From Bradyrhizobium sp. CB1015 (GTDB lineage: Bacteria; Pseudomonadota; Alphaproteobacteria; Rhizobiales; Xanthobacteraceae), in the NCBI RefSeq assembly GCF_025200925.1, contig NZ_CP104174.1, positions 3,782,001 through 3,846,000 on the forward strand: a DNA stretch of 64,000 nt, in the 5' to 3' direction. Positions 47,193 through 55,641 of the stretch are shown in pieces. Both the position numbers and the translations under genes were made by a program. How positions within the stretch are numbered: position 1 is the first letter of the stretch; every line of letters starts with the position of its first letter. Below the pieces are notes generated by a model. The model saw nothing but the letters and a program-made list of their open reading frames with translations. It was not told where the DNA came from and did not search any database.

Positions 47193-48304
47193 CACGCGAC
47201 CAACCCTCGTTGCAGCAGCTCACGGGTCGCCCGTTCCGCCTGATCGTCGGCGATCTGGTCGGCGAGGTAGCCGGCGAGCTCTTCAAGTCCGTCCTTGAAC
47301 GCGACATGCGGCTCGAAGCCGAGCAGGTCCCGCGATTTACCGATATCTGCAAAGCAGTGCCGGATGTCGCCGACACGGTATTTCCGCGTGATCTCGGGAG
47401 CGATCTCGCACCGTCCCATCACCTGCGCCAGATCATCGGCCACGGACAGAATGGTGCGGCTCTGGCCCGAGCCGACGTTGAAGACGTCCTGGGTATGGTC
47501 GGATTCGAGTGCCATGCGGCAGGCGCGGGCGACGTCATGCACGTGGACGAAATCGCGTCGCTGCAGACCGTCTTCGAAGACGAGCGGCGGCCGGCCGTTG
47601 AGCAGCCGCGCGGCGAAGATGGCCAGCACGCCGGTATAGGGATTCGAGAGCGCTTGGCGCGGACCGAAGACGTTGAAGAAGCGCAAGCCGACGGTCGGAA
47701 TGCCGTAGGCCTTGCCTGTTATCAGGCACATGCGCTCCTGCGCGTATTTGTTCAGCGCATAGATCGAGCTCAGCGACGGCCGCTTGGTCTCAGGGGTAGG
47801 CACGGGATCGAGCGCATGGCCTGCGGCATCCCGCAATTCCCACTCGCCCTTGCGAAGCTGCCCGATCGATCGTTCGTCGCAAGCGACGACGCTTCCGACG
47901 GCGTCACGATAGAGGCCCTCGCCGTAGATGCTCATCGAGGATGCCACCACCAGCCGTGCGACCGGTCGCTTGGCCAGGGCCTGCAGCAGCACGGCGGTAC
48001 CAAGCTCGTTCGTCCTGACATAGGGCTCGATGTCGTACATGCTCTGGCCGACGCCGACGGCGGAGGCGAGATGCAGCACCATGTCGGCGCCGCGCAAGGC
48101 CTGTTCGACGGCGGCTGTATCGGTGACGTCGCCGACCACGAGCTCGGCATCGTCGGCGAGATAGGCCGGCCGCTGACGATTGCCGCCATGGACCTGCGGA
48201 GAGAGATTGTCGAGAAGGCGAACATCGTAGCCGGCCGCGAGCAGCAGGTCGGCCGTATGCGAACCGATGAATCCCGCGCCCCCAGTCATCAATACTCGCG
48301 TCAT
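47192..48304 (-). CDS. NAD-dependent sugar-nucleotide epimerase (dTDP-rhamnose-4-epimerase-like)
   Basis: A 370-residue extended SDR with [44 protein letters not shown] and the catalytic IYALNKYAQERM. The insert around DERSIGQLRKGEWELRD and the RFFNVFGPRQALSNPYTGVLAIF segment fit the group of WbiB/rhamnose 4-epimerase-like enzymes. It is the first gene of the promoter-distal transcription unit of the glycoside cluster, about 100 bases downstream of an EcfG-like promoter. The substrate is unknown. Confidence 0.8.
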   Translation of the reverse strand: MTRVLMTGGAGFIGSHTADLLLAAGYDVRLLDNLSPQVHGGNRQRPAYLADDAELVVGDVTDTAAVEQALRGADMVLHLASAVGVGQSMYDIEPYVRTNELGTAVLLQALAKRPVARLVVASSMSIYGEGLYRDAVGSVVACDERSIGQLRKGEWELRDAAGHALDPVPTPETKRPSLSSIYALNKYAQERMCLITGKAYGIPTVGLRFFNVFGPRQALSNPYTGVLAIFAARLLNGRPPLVFEDGLQRRDFVHVHDVARACRMALESDHTQDVFNVGSGQSRTILSVADDLAQVMGRCEIAPEITRKYRVGDIRHCFADIGKSRDLLGFEPHVAFKDGLEELAGYLADQIADDQAERATRELLQRGLVA

Positions 48305-48416
48305 TCACCGCTCCGTGCGCATGGGACCGATCCGTTGGGGACCGGCCGATGATGAGATTTGAAGCGCGCTCTTGCTTGGTCGGGCGACCTGCGCGCCAGT
48401 CACGTCTGGGAATTAG

Positions 48417-48441
48417 AAGCGGTGCAAGGAATGTTCGTTCC
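48417..48441 (-). promoter_or_regulatory. EcfG-like general-stress promoter, second unit of the glycoside cluster
   Basis: On the minus strand the -35 is GGAAC (48441-48437), then a 16-base spacer, then GCTT (48420-48417); the consensus -10 is CGTT. The -35 and its extension GGAACGAACATTCCTT match the ino1 promoter at 15 of 16 bases. It lies in the 196-base gap (48305-48500) between deoB and the epimerase gene, which holds no gene. Confidence 0.5.
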
Positions 48442-48500
48442 TGCGAAACCTACAAACGAAAATTTCTCTAACCTGGATCAATAACCCAGGTGAATCCCGG

Positions 48501-49706
48501 CTAGAAATACGCCCCATGAAGTGACGCCGGCAGGTCGAGATGTCTTGCAACGGTCGCCCCGATGTCGGCAAAGCCGGCGCGTCGGCCCACCGGAGACGTT
48601 GACTGTGCGGCCCACGCGAGGATCGGGACCTGCTCGCGCGTGTGATCGGTGCCGCTCCAGGTCGGATCGCAGCCATGATCGGCGGTGATGATGAGGAGAT
48701 CGTCGCTTCGCAGCCGGCTCAGCAGTTCGGGGAGGCGGGCGTCGAAGGCTTCGAGCGCCGCTGCGTAGCCGGCGACGTCGCGACGGTGGCCGTAGAGCGT
48801 GTCGAAATCGATGAAGTTCGCGAACAAAAGCCCGCCTTCTGCAAGGCTTGTCAGCCCGTCGAGCGTGGCATCGAAAAGCGCCGCATTGCCGTCGCCGCGC
48901 AGGTTTCGCCCGGTGCCGCGATGGGCGAAGATGTCGTCGATCTTGCCGATCGTCACGATGTCGCGGCCGGCAGTTTCTGCAAGGTCGAGGATGGATCGCT
49001 CGGGCGGCGGTACGGAGAAATCGCGCCGGTGCGAGCTGCGCTTGAAGTTGTTCGCGCTCGTTCCGACGAATGGACGGGCAATGACCCGGCCGATGTTCAG
49101 GGGATCGACCAGCCGCCTCGCGACCGTGCAGACCTCATAGAGCCGATCGAGCCCGAACGTCTCCTCGTGCGCCGCGATCTGGAACACGCTGTCGGCCGAG
49201 GTGTAGCAGATCGGCTCGCCGCTGCGCATGTGGCGCTCGCCAGATTCGGCGATGATGTCGGTGCCGGAAGCGTGGCGATTGCCGAGGATGCCGGGCAGTC
49301 CGGCTTGTTCGCACAGCTGCTCCACGAGAGCGCGCGGGAAGCAGGGTTGGACCTTGGGAAAATAGCCCCAGTCGAACGCGACAGGCACGCCGGCGATCTC
49401 CCAATGGCCGGATGGCGTGTCCTTGCCCCTCGATATCTCGCTGGCGCAGCCATAGCGCACATGTTGAACCCGGCCGTCGAGCCCGGGCGGGACGCGCCCC
49501 GTCGCAAGGCGGCAGGCCTCACCCAGTCCCAGCGCCACGAGATTGGGCAGGCACAGCGGGCCCTCCCGTTGCGGACTATTGGCACGCCCGGCCATGCACG
49601 CATCCGCAATGTGGCCGACAGTGTCAGCACCCTCGTCGCCATAATTGACAGCGTCGGGCGCCGCGCCGATTCCGACGGAATCCATCACCAGGATCAGGGC
49701 ACGCAT
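48501..49706 (-). CDS. deoB: Phosphopentomutase-family protein
   Basis: A 401-residue alkaline-phosphatase-superfamily mutase from ATG 49706; the open frame upstream is a shadow of the xylosidase gene. DeoB hallmarks are [16 protein letters not shown] with the first metal-binding Asp, [22 protein letters not shown] around the catalytic Thr, [14 protein letters not shown], and [19 protein letters not shown] with the remaining metal ligands. The normal reaction is ribose-1-phosphate to ribose-5-phosphate. Its place in a glycoside cluster, apart from any nucleoside genes, suggests either supply of a pentose phosphate or a changed substrate. Confidence 0.9.
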   Translation of the reverse strand: MRALILVMDSVGIGAAPDAVNYGDEGADTVGHIADACMAGRANSPQREGPLCLPNLVALGLGEACRLATGRVPPGLDGRVQHVRYGCASEISRGKDTPSGHWEIAGVPVAFDWGYFPKVQPCFPRALVEQLCEQAGLPGILGNRHASGTDIIAESGERHMRSGEPICYTSADSVFQIAAHEETFGLDRLYEVCTVARRLVDPLNIGRVIARPFVGTSANNFKRSSHRRDFSVPPPERSILDLAETAGRDIVTIGKIDDIFAHRGTGRNLRGDGNAALFDATLDGLTSLAEGGLLFANFIDFDTLYGHRRDVAGYAAALEAFDARLPELLSRLRSDDLLIITADHGCDPTWSGTDHTREQVPILAWAAQSTSPVGRRAGFADIGATVARHLDLPASLHGAYF

Positions 49707-50644
49707 GTCGGCTCCCTGATCGGTGGAGAGGCGCCAATGGAGGAGGCGAGACCGGTCTTCGTGCAATAGCGCTCGACCATCTGCGCGCAGAAGCCGGCGA
49801 ACTCGTTGACGCCGAGCGGCGGGCTGGTGTGATGAGGTTCGAGACCGCGGTGTTCCGGCGTGAAGCAGAACGTCACGGTGACCTCGAACTCGGCCAGCGC
49901 GTCCATCTGGCGGTCGAACCAGTCCAACGCGTTGGGGCGGAAGCTGTCGGCCCATGACAGGCCGGTCCGCAAATGCCTCACGCCGAAGCGGCGCATCCAG
50001 CGCACGGCGTCATCAAGACGATGGTCCTCGAAGTGAAACCACTGGCACAGGCCCATGTCGGCGGCATATTGCCCGAACAGCTCCGCGGCGGCTTTCGGCG
50101 TTCCATCCTCGCGCAGCAGGCCCATGTGGAAATGCCGGTAGTAGGAGGACCCCTCCGCCTCCTTGTGCCGGGTGGTCGCCTCCCAGGCCGAAGGGAGATC
50201 GTAGAGGCTGTACCAATGGATGCGCGGCGCGCGGCCGATCAGAAGATCGGCGGTGCGCGACAGGCCCCACGCCTGCACCTCCTCGGCGCCGAACGAGGAG
50301 ACGCCGACCTCGGTCACCCAGACCGGAAGCGAGGTGACGGCCCTGATCTCCTCGATCTTGGCCGGCCATTCTCCGATCTGCCATAAATTCCAGTCGAGCG
50401 GAAAGCCGTGCACGGCGACGGCGTCTACGTGATCGAGCACGCCGCGCGCCTGCATGTTGCGCATGAAGGACGGGTCGATCGGCGAGATGCCGCCGAGCAC
50501 GCGCGGCAAGGTCGGATGCGCGCTGCGAATGGCCTTCCCGGCCGCGAGCGCCAAATTTGCAAACATCGCCCAGTCCGGGTCGATCAGGAGGTCCCAATGC
50601 GACTTGTTGTTGGGCTCGTTCCAGATCTTGGCCGCCTCGATCAT
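49694..50644 (-). CDS. Beta-xylosidase-like clan GH-A glycosidase with circularly permuted order
   Basis: A 316-residue protein. It begins [13 protein letters not shown], i.e. with the acid/base motif (Glu10) that normally sits mid-protein after about four strands. The nucleophile motif [12 protein letters not shown] follows near residue 113, then the last strand [11 protein letters not shown]. Only after that come [17 protein letters not shown] and [10 protein letters not shown], the segments that open ordinary GH39-like barrels, ending [13 protein letters not shown]. The order is therefore second half first. The start overlaps the methyltransferase stop (ATGA), so no N-terminal piece is missing from this frame. 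It has no signal peptide. It might trim or transfer xylosyl groups inside the cell. Confidence 0.75.
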   Translation of the reverse strand: MIEAAKIWNEPNNKSHWDLLIDPDWAMFANLALAAGKAIRSAHPTLPRVLGGISPIDPSFMRNMQARGVLDHVDAVAVHGFPLDWNLWQIGEWPAKIEEIRAVTSLPVWVTEVGVSSFGAEEVQAWGLSRTADLLIGRAPRIHWYSLYDLPSAWEATTRHKEAEGSSYYRHFHMGLLREDGTPKAAAELFGQYAADMGLCQWFHFEDHRLDDAVRWMRRFGVRHLRTGLSWADSFRPNALDWFDRQMDALAEFEVTVTFCFTPEHRGLEPHHTSPPLGVNEFAGFCAQMVERYCTKTGLASSIGASPPIREPTCVP

Positions 50645-51408
50645 CGAACCGCCTCCCGTGACGGATAGACCGGCCCGTCAGCCTGCGGCCGCGCCGTGCG
50701 CCTGCACAGATAGACTTCCTCTTCCGGATGGGCCGCGATGGCAAAGCCGGCGCTACGCAGCATGGCCTCGACGCACGCGCGATTGGGCACCCACCAATTG
50801 GTGGGGTCGTCGGCATATTTGTGCTCGATGAAGTGCAGCTTCGGGTAGCCGGAGGAATCGAACTGGTCGGTGGTCCAGAAGTCGTAGTCCTTCTCGATCG
50901 CATCGACCCGGCTGTCGCCGCGCTGCATCGACTGGAACAGCAGGAGATCGCCGGCGACGTGCTCATGGATCAGGTCCAGCGCCAGCAGCGGGTGTCGCAG
51001 ATGGTAGAGCACGCCCATGAAGATCACGAGGTCGAATTTTTCGCGGAGCTGCCCGACATCATAGGCCGACATCTTGCGGAATTCGATCCTGAGCCCGTTC
51101 ACCTCGGCCGCGAAGCGGGCCTGGGCCAGATATTCCTCGTCGGTGTCGAGGCCGAGCACACGCTCGGCGCCGCGCCGTTTCATCTCCATGGCGTAGAAGC
51201 CGGCATTGCAGCCGATATCGAGCACGGTCTTGCCTTCGAGCCGGTCCGGGATGATGCCGGAGAAGCGCTGCCACTTCACATTGGGATAGTCGCCGAGAAA
51301 GTGCGACGGTGCGGTCGGCACGCCCTTGAGGTCGAGATTGTGAAACCATGGCCCCAGCGCATCGATGCGCTGGCGGATTTCCTCGCGGGAGAGGGCGCCT
51401 CCGGTCAT
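50641..51408 (-). CDS. SAM-dependent methyltransferase (TIGR04290-like)
   Basis: A 255-residue class I methyltransferase from ATG 51408, preceded by GGAG. The SAM-binding motif is TVLDIGCNAGFYAMEMKRRGA, followed by VLGLDTDEEYLAQARFAAE and DLVIFMGVLYHLRHPLLALD. The N-terminal PWFHNLDLKGVPTAPSHFLGDYP and C-terminal EKDYDFWTTDQFDSSGYPKLHF resemble tRNA-cmo5U-synthase-like (CmoB) enzymes. I recall a TIGRFAM model TIGR04290 for this type in the same 'rhizo-twelve' cassette. It probably methylates the cluster's sugar product. It overlaps genes on both sides by 4 bases. Confidence 0.85.
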   Translation of the reverse strand: MTGGALSREEIRQRIDALGPWFHNLDLKGVPTAPSHFLGDYPNVKWQRFSGIIPDRLEGKTVLDIGCNAGFYAMEMKRRGAERVLGLDTDEEYLAQARFAAEVNGLRIEFRKMSAYDVGQLREKFDLVIFMGVLYHLRHPLLALDLIHEHVAGDLLLFQSMQRGDSRVDAIEKDYDFWTTDQFDSSGYPKLHFIEHKYADDPTNWWVPNRACVEAMLRSAGFAIAAHPEEEVYLCRRTARPQADGPVYPSREAVR

Positions 51409-52205
51409 GCAATCGCTCCGTTGTTCACGGTGACCGGGCGGGCCCCGTCCGATGAGGCGCGGGCCCGCAACTTGGAACGGCCCTCGGCGCTCTCGGCGAG
51501 CAGGGCCATCGCCGTGCGATAGCCGTCGATGGTGCCGACATCGACGTAGGACTCGCCGGCCTTGACGCCGATGCCGTTGCCGCCGGCCGAAAGATAGGCA
51601 TTGACCAGCGTCCCGAAATATTCGTCGCGGCGTTCGCGTGCGTGCCATAGCGACTGGAGCTGGCGGAAGCCGTGCGCCGACATCTTGAAAGCGCCCCAGA
51701 TCCAGCGCGAGGCTGCATTCGCCTGCTTGACCTGGATCTCCGTCACCTGCTCGCCGTCCAGCACCACCGCATCGAAGAATTCGGGATGCTCGACCGGGAA
51801 CAGCAGGAACGAGAGATCGGCGTCGGGCAGCGACTGCAGGGCCGCCTTGGGAAACCAGACCGTGTCGGGCAGGCCGACCATGACATCCTCGTGCTGCCCG
51901 ACGACGGTCCTTGCCCTGAACACGGCGTCGCACAGGCCGGAGGCTTCGGGCTGCACCACATAGGCGAGCTCGGCGCTGCCGTAATGGTCGCCGAAATATT
52001 CGAGGATGTCGGACTTGCCGGGCGAGATCACGAAGCAGATCTTGTCGGCACCGCCGAGGATGAGGCGCTCCAGCAGATATTCGGAGACGGCGCAGGGGCG
52101 GTCCGTACCGTCGTCGCGCCGGCTGCCGACCGGCAATAATTCCTTCGAGAACGCAAGCGGCTGGATACGGCTGCCGCGGCCCGCGGCCGGAACGATGCCC
52201 CACAT
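51405..52205 (-). CDS. Sugar-phosphate nucleotidyltransferase
   Basis: A 266-residue protein with the nucleotide-binding MWGIVPAAGRGSRIQPLAFSKELLPVG motif and the metal/sugar site VGLPDTVWFP and YVDVGTIDGYRTAM. It is shorter than GalU or RfbA and lacks a C-terminal beta-helix. It should activate a sugar 1-phosphate, or possibly inositol phosphate given the Ino1 gene upstream, as a nucleotide donor. It starts 2 bases before the CgeB-like gene ends upstream. Which nucleotide and which sugar is unclear. Confidence 0.85.
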   Translation of the reverse strand: MWGIVPAAGRGSRIQPLAFSKELLPVGSRRDDGTDRPCAVSEYLLERLILGGADKICFVISPGKSDILEYFGDHYGSAELAYVVQPEASGLCDAVFRARTVVGQHEDVMVGLPDTVWFPKAALQSLPDADLSFLLFPVEHPEFFDAVVLDGEQVTEIQVKQANAASRWIWGAFKMSAHGFRQLQSLWHARERRDEYFGTLVNAYLSAGGNGIGVKAGESYVDVGTIDGYRTAMALLAESAEGRSKLRARASSDGARPVTVNNGAIA

Positions 52206-52207
52206 GA

Positions 52208-53311
52208 TCAGGCCTCCTCGATTTGTTGCCGGCTGATGCGGCTCGACGTTATCTGCTCGAGCATCGAGATCAGTTCACGCGCCCGCTTGTCCGATGTGTG
52301 CTGGTCCATGGTGCGGTCATAGGCGCGCCGGGCAAGGCGCCTGAGCTCGGCATCCGGCATCGCCAGCGCGGCGAGCGCGTCGTGCTCGTCGCGTACGATC
52401 AGGATCTCCTCTCCGGGCGCGAAGAAGTCAGCTATTCCGGGCCAGTCGTCGCTCAGCAGCGGGACACCGCAGGCCGCGGCCTCGAACAGCCGGCCGGACG
52501 GGCACCAGCCCATCTCCGCCATGGCCCGCCGGGTGACGTTGAGGGTCAGCCGCGATGAGGCAAAGAACGGCGCATGCTCGGACGGCGGCAGGTGCCGCAC
52601 GAAATAGATGTTGGGCGACCACGGGAAATCGTCCGGATATTGGGCGCCGCCGATCAGGAAGCGGAGATCCTGGCGCGCCCGCGCGGGCGCGACGAAAAGT
52701 GCCGCGAGCGTGCGCTGGCGATCTTCGGAGTAGGTGCCGAGATAGGACAAATCGGCTCGATAATGCGGCTGCGGCGTGACCGGATGGTGGATATCTGTGT
52801 CGACATGCCCATAAAGCGCCCGGGTGTCCCCCGCTCCGAGCCGATTGCGGAATTCATCCTCAACATGAGGTCCGCCGGTAAAGCTGAGCACCAGCTCAAA
52901 ATCCCGCAGGCCGCGCGGGCCGATATAGGGGACGGATTCGCCGGCGATGAGCTTTGCCAGCGTGACCGGCGTATCGAGGTCGTAGAACACGGGAACAGCA
53001 CGAGCTTCGGAGAGGATCAGCTCGGTCGCGGCAATCGCATCGGGACAATAGGAGGTCACGATCGCGACGTCGGCGTCACGGATCTCGGCGCTTGCCGCCT
53101 GCCGCACATCGTCCCAGTTCGCGAACAGCCGGAGCGCGCCGCCCGGCAGTTCGTGGAGATCCCGGGCACCGGCATAATAGGGAACGTCGCGCTCGAAGAA
53201 CACGATACTGTGTCCCGAACGCGCGAGATGCTTGCAGAGGCCGCGCCACAAGGTGGCGTGACCGTTGCCCCAGGACGAGGAGATTGTCAGGCCGAAGATG
53301 ACGATCTTCAC
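52208..53311 (-). CDS. CgeB-like glycosyltransferase (paralogue D)
   Basis: A 367-residue GT-B-type enzyme. It has [62 protein letters not shown] and the C-terminal [28 protein letters not shown]. It is the closest relative of paralogue A at the other end of the cluster, so the two likely arose by duplication. It overlaps the histidine phosphatase gene by 4 bases. Confidence 0.82.
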   Translation of the reverse strand: MKIVIFGLTISSSWGNGHATLWRGLCKHLARSGHSIVFFERDVPYYAGARDLHELPGGALRLFANWDDVRQAASAEIRDADVAIVTSYCPDAIAATELILSEARAVPVFYDLDTPVTLAKLIAGESVPYIGPRGLRDFELVLSFTGGPHVEDEFRNRLGAGDTRALYGHVDTDIHHPVTPQPHYRADLSYLGTYSEDRQRTLAALFVAPARARQDLRFLIGGAQYPDDFPWSPNIYFVRHLPPSEHAPFFASSRLTLNVTRRAMAEMGWCPSGRLFEAAACGVPLLSDDWPGIADFFAPGEEILIVRDEHDALAALAMPDAELRRLARRAYDRTMDQHTSDKRARELISMLEQITSSRISRQQIEEA

Positions 53312-53904
53312 GCCGGCACCCGCTGGTTGATCCCGGTGATCTTCATGCCGCTTCTGTCGGCGCGGAGCGTGCTGATGCTGGCAGGATCGATCTCGATCGA
53401 GAGAAACTGGTCGAGCGGCGTGCGCGAATAGTGCAGGAGCGCGGCGCGGATCGGCTCGGCGTGGCTGACGAGGACGACGGCGTCGAGATTGCGATCGCTA
53501 CGCAGCTGCTCCAGATGAGCGACCACGCGGCGCTGAAGCGACCGCATGCTCTCGCCACCGGGCGGGCGGCTCGTGCCGCGTCGCCCATTCCAGCGCGACC
53601 ATCGAGGATCCGGCGCCAGGTCGTCCAACGATCGTCCGGTCCATTCGCCATAGTCGAGCTCGTCGAGGGCGGGGACGATCTCCACCGGCAGCCTGAAATG
53701 CGCGGCGAGGATGCAGGCCGACTGCATGCAGCGCCGTTGCGGGCTGGACTGAATGAGCGATGGCCGCCGCGCGATGGTGCCGGCACAGAGAGCCATCTCC
53801 TCACAGCCGAGATCGTCGAGCTCGACGCCTTTCATCCGGCCGCACAGGATGCGGCCGAGCAGGGCATGATGACCGTGCCGGACGAGATGGATGATCCTGG
53901 CCAT
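53308..53904 (-). CDS. Histidine phosphatase family protein
   Basis: A 198-residue phosphoglycerate-mutase-like phosphatase from ATG 53904. The catalytic RHG is in IHLVRHGHHALL at residue 9, with ELDYGEWTGRSLDD and the second His in VVLVSHAEPIRAALLHY. It starts at the stop of ino1 (TGATG). The arrangement suggests removal of phosphate from the inositol-phosphate or from a later phosphorylated intermediate; direct inositol-phosphate hydrolysis is only a guess from adjacency. Confidence 0.85.
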   Translation of the reverse strand: MARIIHLVRHGHHALLGRILCGRMKGVELDDLGCEEMALCAGTIARRPSLIQSSPQRRCMQSACILAAHFRLPVEIVPALDELDYGEWTGRSLDDLAPDPRWSRWNGRRGTSRPPGGESMRSLQRRVVAHLEQLRSDRNLDAVVLVSHAEPIRAALLHYSRTPLDQFLSIEIDPASISTLRADRSGMKITGINQRVPA

Positions 53905-55004
53905 CACGCAAATGCCTTGTCGTCGATGAAGGCGCGTGTCCGCCGTCCGGCCTCTTCGTCGGTGAACTGCTGCGGCGGTGATTTCATGAAATAGCTGGAA
54001 GGGCCGGTGAGCGCTCCGGCCTGGCCGCGGTCCATGGCGAGCTTGGCACAACGCACCGCGTCGATCACGACGCCTGCCGAATTCGGGGAGTCCCAGACCT
54101 CGAGCTTGACCTCGGCGCTCAGGGGAACACCGCCGAACGTCGTTCCCTCCAGGCGGATGAAGGCGAGCTTGCGATCGGTGAGCCACGGCACGTGGTCGCT
54201 CGGTCCGACATGGATGTTGTCGGGGTCCATAGGGACGTCGAACTGGCTGGTCACGGCCTGGGTCTTGGAGATCTTCTTCGAGGCGAGCCGCTCCCGCTCG
54301 AGCATGTTCTTGAAGTCGGTGTTGCCGCCGACATTGAGCTGATAGGTGCGGTCGAGCCGAACGCCGCGGTCACGGAACAGATTGGCGAGCACGCGATGCA
54401 GGATGGTGGCACCAACCTGGCTCTTGATGTCGTCGCCGACGATCGGCAGGCCGGCCTCCTCGAAGCGGCGCCGCCACTCGGGATTGGAGGCGATGAAGAC
54501 CGGAATGCAATTGACGTAGCCGCAGCCGGCCTCGATAGCGCGCGCCGCATACCACTCGCTGGCGCGCTGCGAGCCGACCGGAAGATAGGATACCAGAACG
54601 TCGGTGCGGGACATCGCCAGCACTTCGGACACGTCGGCCTCCGGCACCTCCGCAATCGGAACATCGTCGGTAAGATAATGGCCGATGCCATCCAGGACAG
54701 GACCGCGCTGCACGATCACGCCTGTCGGCGCGACGTCGGAGAAGCGGTGCGTGTTGTTCGGCGCCGCGAAGATCGCATCGGCGACGTCGCGGCCGACCTT
54801 GTTGGCGTTGACGTCGAAGGCCGACGCGATCTGGATATCGCTGATATGGTAACCGCCGAGGTCCGCATTCATCAGTCCCGGCACCGGCTCGTTCGACTTG
54901 GCGTTCCGATAGTAGGTGAGGCCCTGAACGAAGGAGCTCGCGCAATTGCCGACGCCGACGAGTCCGACGCGCACGCGGCGCCTGTCTTGAAGACGAGAAT
55001 GCAT
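53904..55004 (-). CDS. ino1: Inositol-3-phosphate synthase
   Basis: A 366-residue enzyme of the bacterial/actinobacterial Ino1 type. The NAD-binding [17 protein letters not shown] is at about residues 13-29, then [51 protein letters not shown] (catalytic Lys/Asp region) and [13 protein letters not shown]. It converts glucose-6-phosphate to inositol phosphate. It is the first gene of the cluster, about 50 bases downstream of a textbook EcfG promoter. myo-Inositol is therefore a probable building block of the product, although it could also feed other pathways. Confidence 0.92.
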   Translation of the reverse strand: MHSRLQDRRRVRVGLVGVGNCASSFVQGLTYYRNAKSNEPVPGLMNADLGGYHISDIQIASAFDVNANKVGRDVADAIFAAPNNTHRFSDVAPTGVIVQRGPVLDGIGHYLTDDVPIAEVPEADVSEVLAMSRTDVLVSYLPVGSQRASEWYAARAIEAGCGYVNCIPVFIASNPEWRRRFEEAGLPIVGDDIKSQVGATILHRVLANLFRDRGVRLDRTYQLNVGGNTDFKNMLERERLASKKISKTQAVTSQFDVPMDPDNIHVGPSDHVPWLTDRKLAFIRLEGTTFGGVPLSAEVKLEVWDSPNSAGVVIDAVRCAKLAMDRGQAGALTGPSSYFMKSPPQQFTDEEAGRRTRAFIDDKAFA

Positions 55005-55065
55005 GGAATGAAGCCCTCCGGAAACACGCGGCGTCGGTGCGAGAGTCGGTGTAAGTACGTCGGCG

Positions 55066-55090
55066 AACGTGCGGAAGGTATGTTCGTTCC
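55066..55090 (-). promoter_or_regulatory. EcfG general-stress promoter of ino1 and the glycoside cluster
   Basis: On the minus strand GGAAC (55090-55086), a 16-base spacer and CGTT (55069-55066) match the alphaproteobacterial sigma-EcfG consensus fully. The leader to ino1 is about 50 bases. The surrounding 337-base spacer (55005-55341) has no gene. On the plus strand it has a weaker candidate, AGAAC-N16-CGTT at 55257-55281, in front of the gene at 55342. Confidence 0.65.
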
Positions 55091-55341
55091 TGGAAAGGAG
55101 ATGCGGGCGGCACGCCTTGGCCGATTCATCGCGACAAAATGCGACGAGCTTAACATGGGATAGATTCCCGAACCGCCAGCCGGGAACGAACGGCTTTCAT
55201 GATGAAGATGAAGAAGATGATGCTCGCCGCGCGCGACCGCTTCGTATCTGCGCGAAAGAACAAATCATTCCGGCCGGCGTTTCTCGGCCATGGTTCGATG
55301 CGTTGCCGGGCTCATCGCCCGGCCAGTCAGCGAGGTGTGAC

Positions 55342-55629
55342 ATGACGTCGAAGGCGCAAAGCAGCGAAGCCCACGAGACCACCGATCATAACGTCATCCG
55401 GAAATGGGCCGAAGAGCGCGGCGGGAAACCCGCGACCGTGAAGGCGACGGAGGAGGATGGTCACGCCGGAATCCTGCGCATCGATTTCGATCCGCCGGAC
55501 GAAGCGCTGGACCGCATCAGCTGGGACGAGTTCTTCGAAAAGTTCGATGAGGCCGGCATTGCGTTTCTGCACCAGGACCGGACCAAGGACGGCAAGCTCA
55601 GCCGCTTCGACAAATTCGTGCGACACTAG
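55342..55629 (+). CDS. Small conserved hypothetical protein
   Basis: A 95-residue soluble acidic protein from ATG 55342. It has a recognisable pattern: HETTDHNVIRKWAEERGGKPATV, then LRIDFDPPDEALDRISWDEFFEKFDEAGIAFLHQD. Proteins with this pattern are common in Bradyrhizobium and are annotated inconsistently. No enzyme motif is visible. It is divergent from ino1, with a possible EcfG-type promoter (AGAAC-N16-CGTT) about 60 bases upstream, so it may be a stress protein. Confidence 0.65.
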   Translation: MTSKAQSSEAHETTDHNVIRKWAEERGGKPATVKATEEDGHAGILRIDFDPPDEALDRISWDEFFEKFDEAGIAFLHQDRTKDGKLSRFDKFVRH

Positions 55630-55641
55630 CGACGGCGCGAG

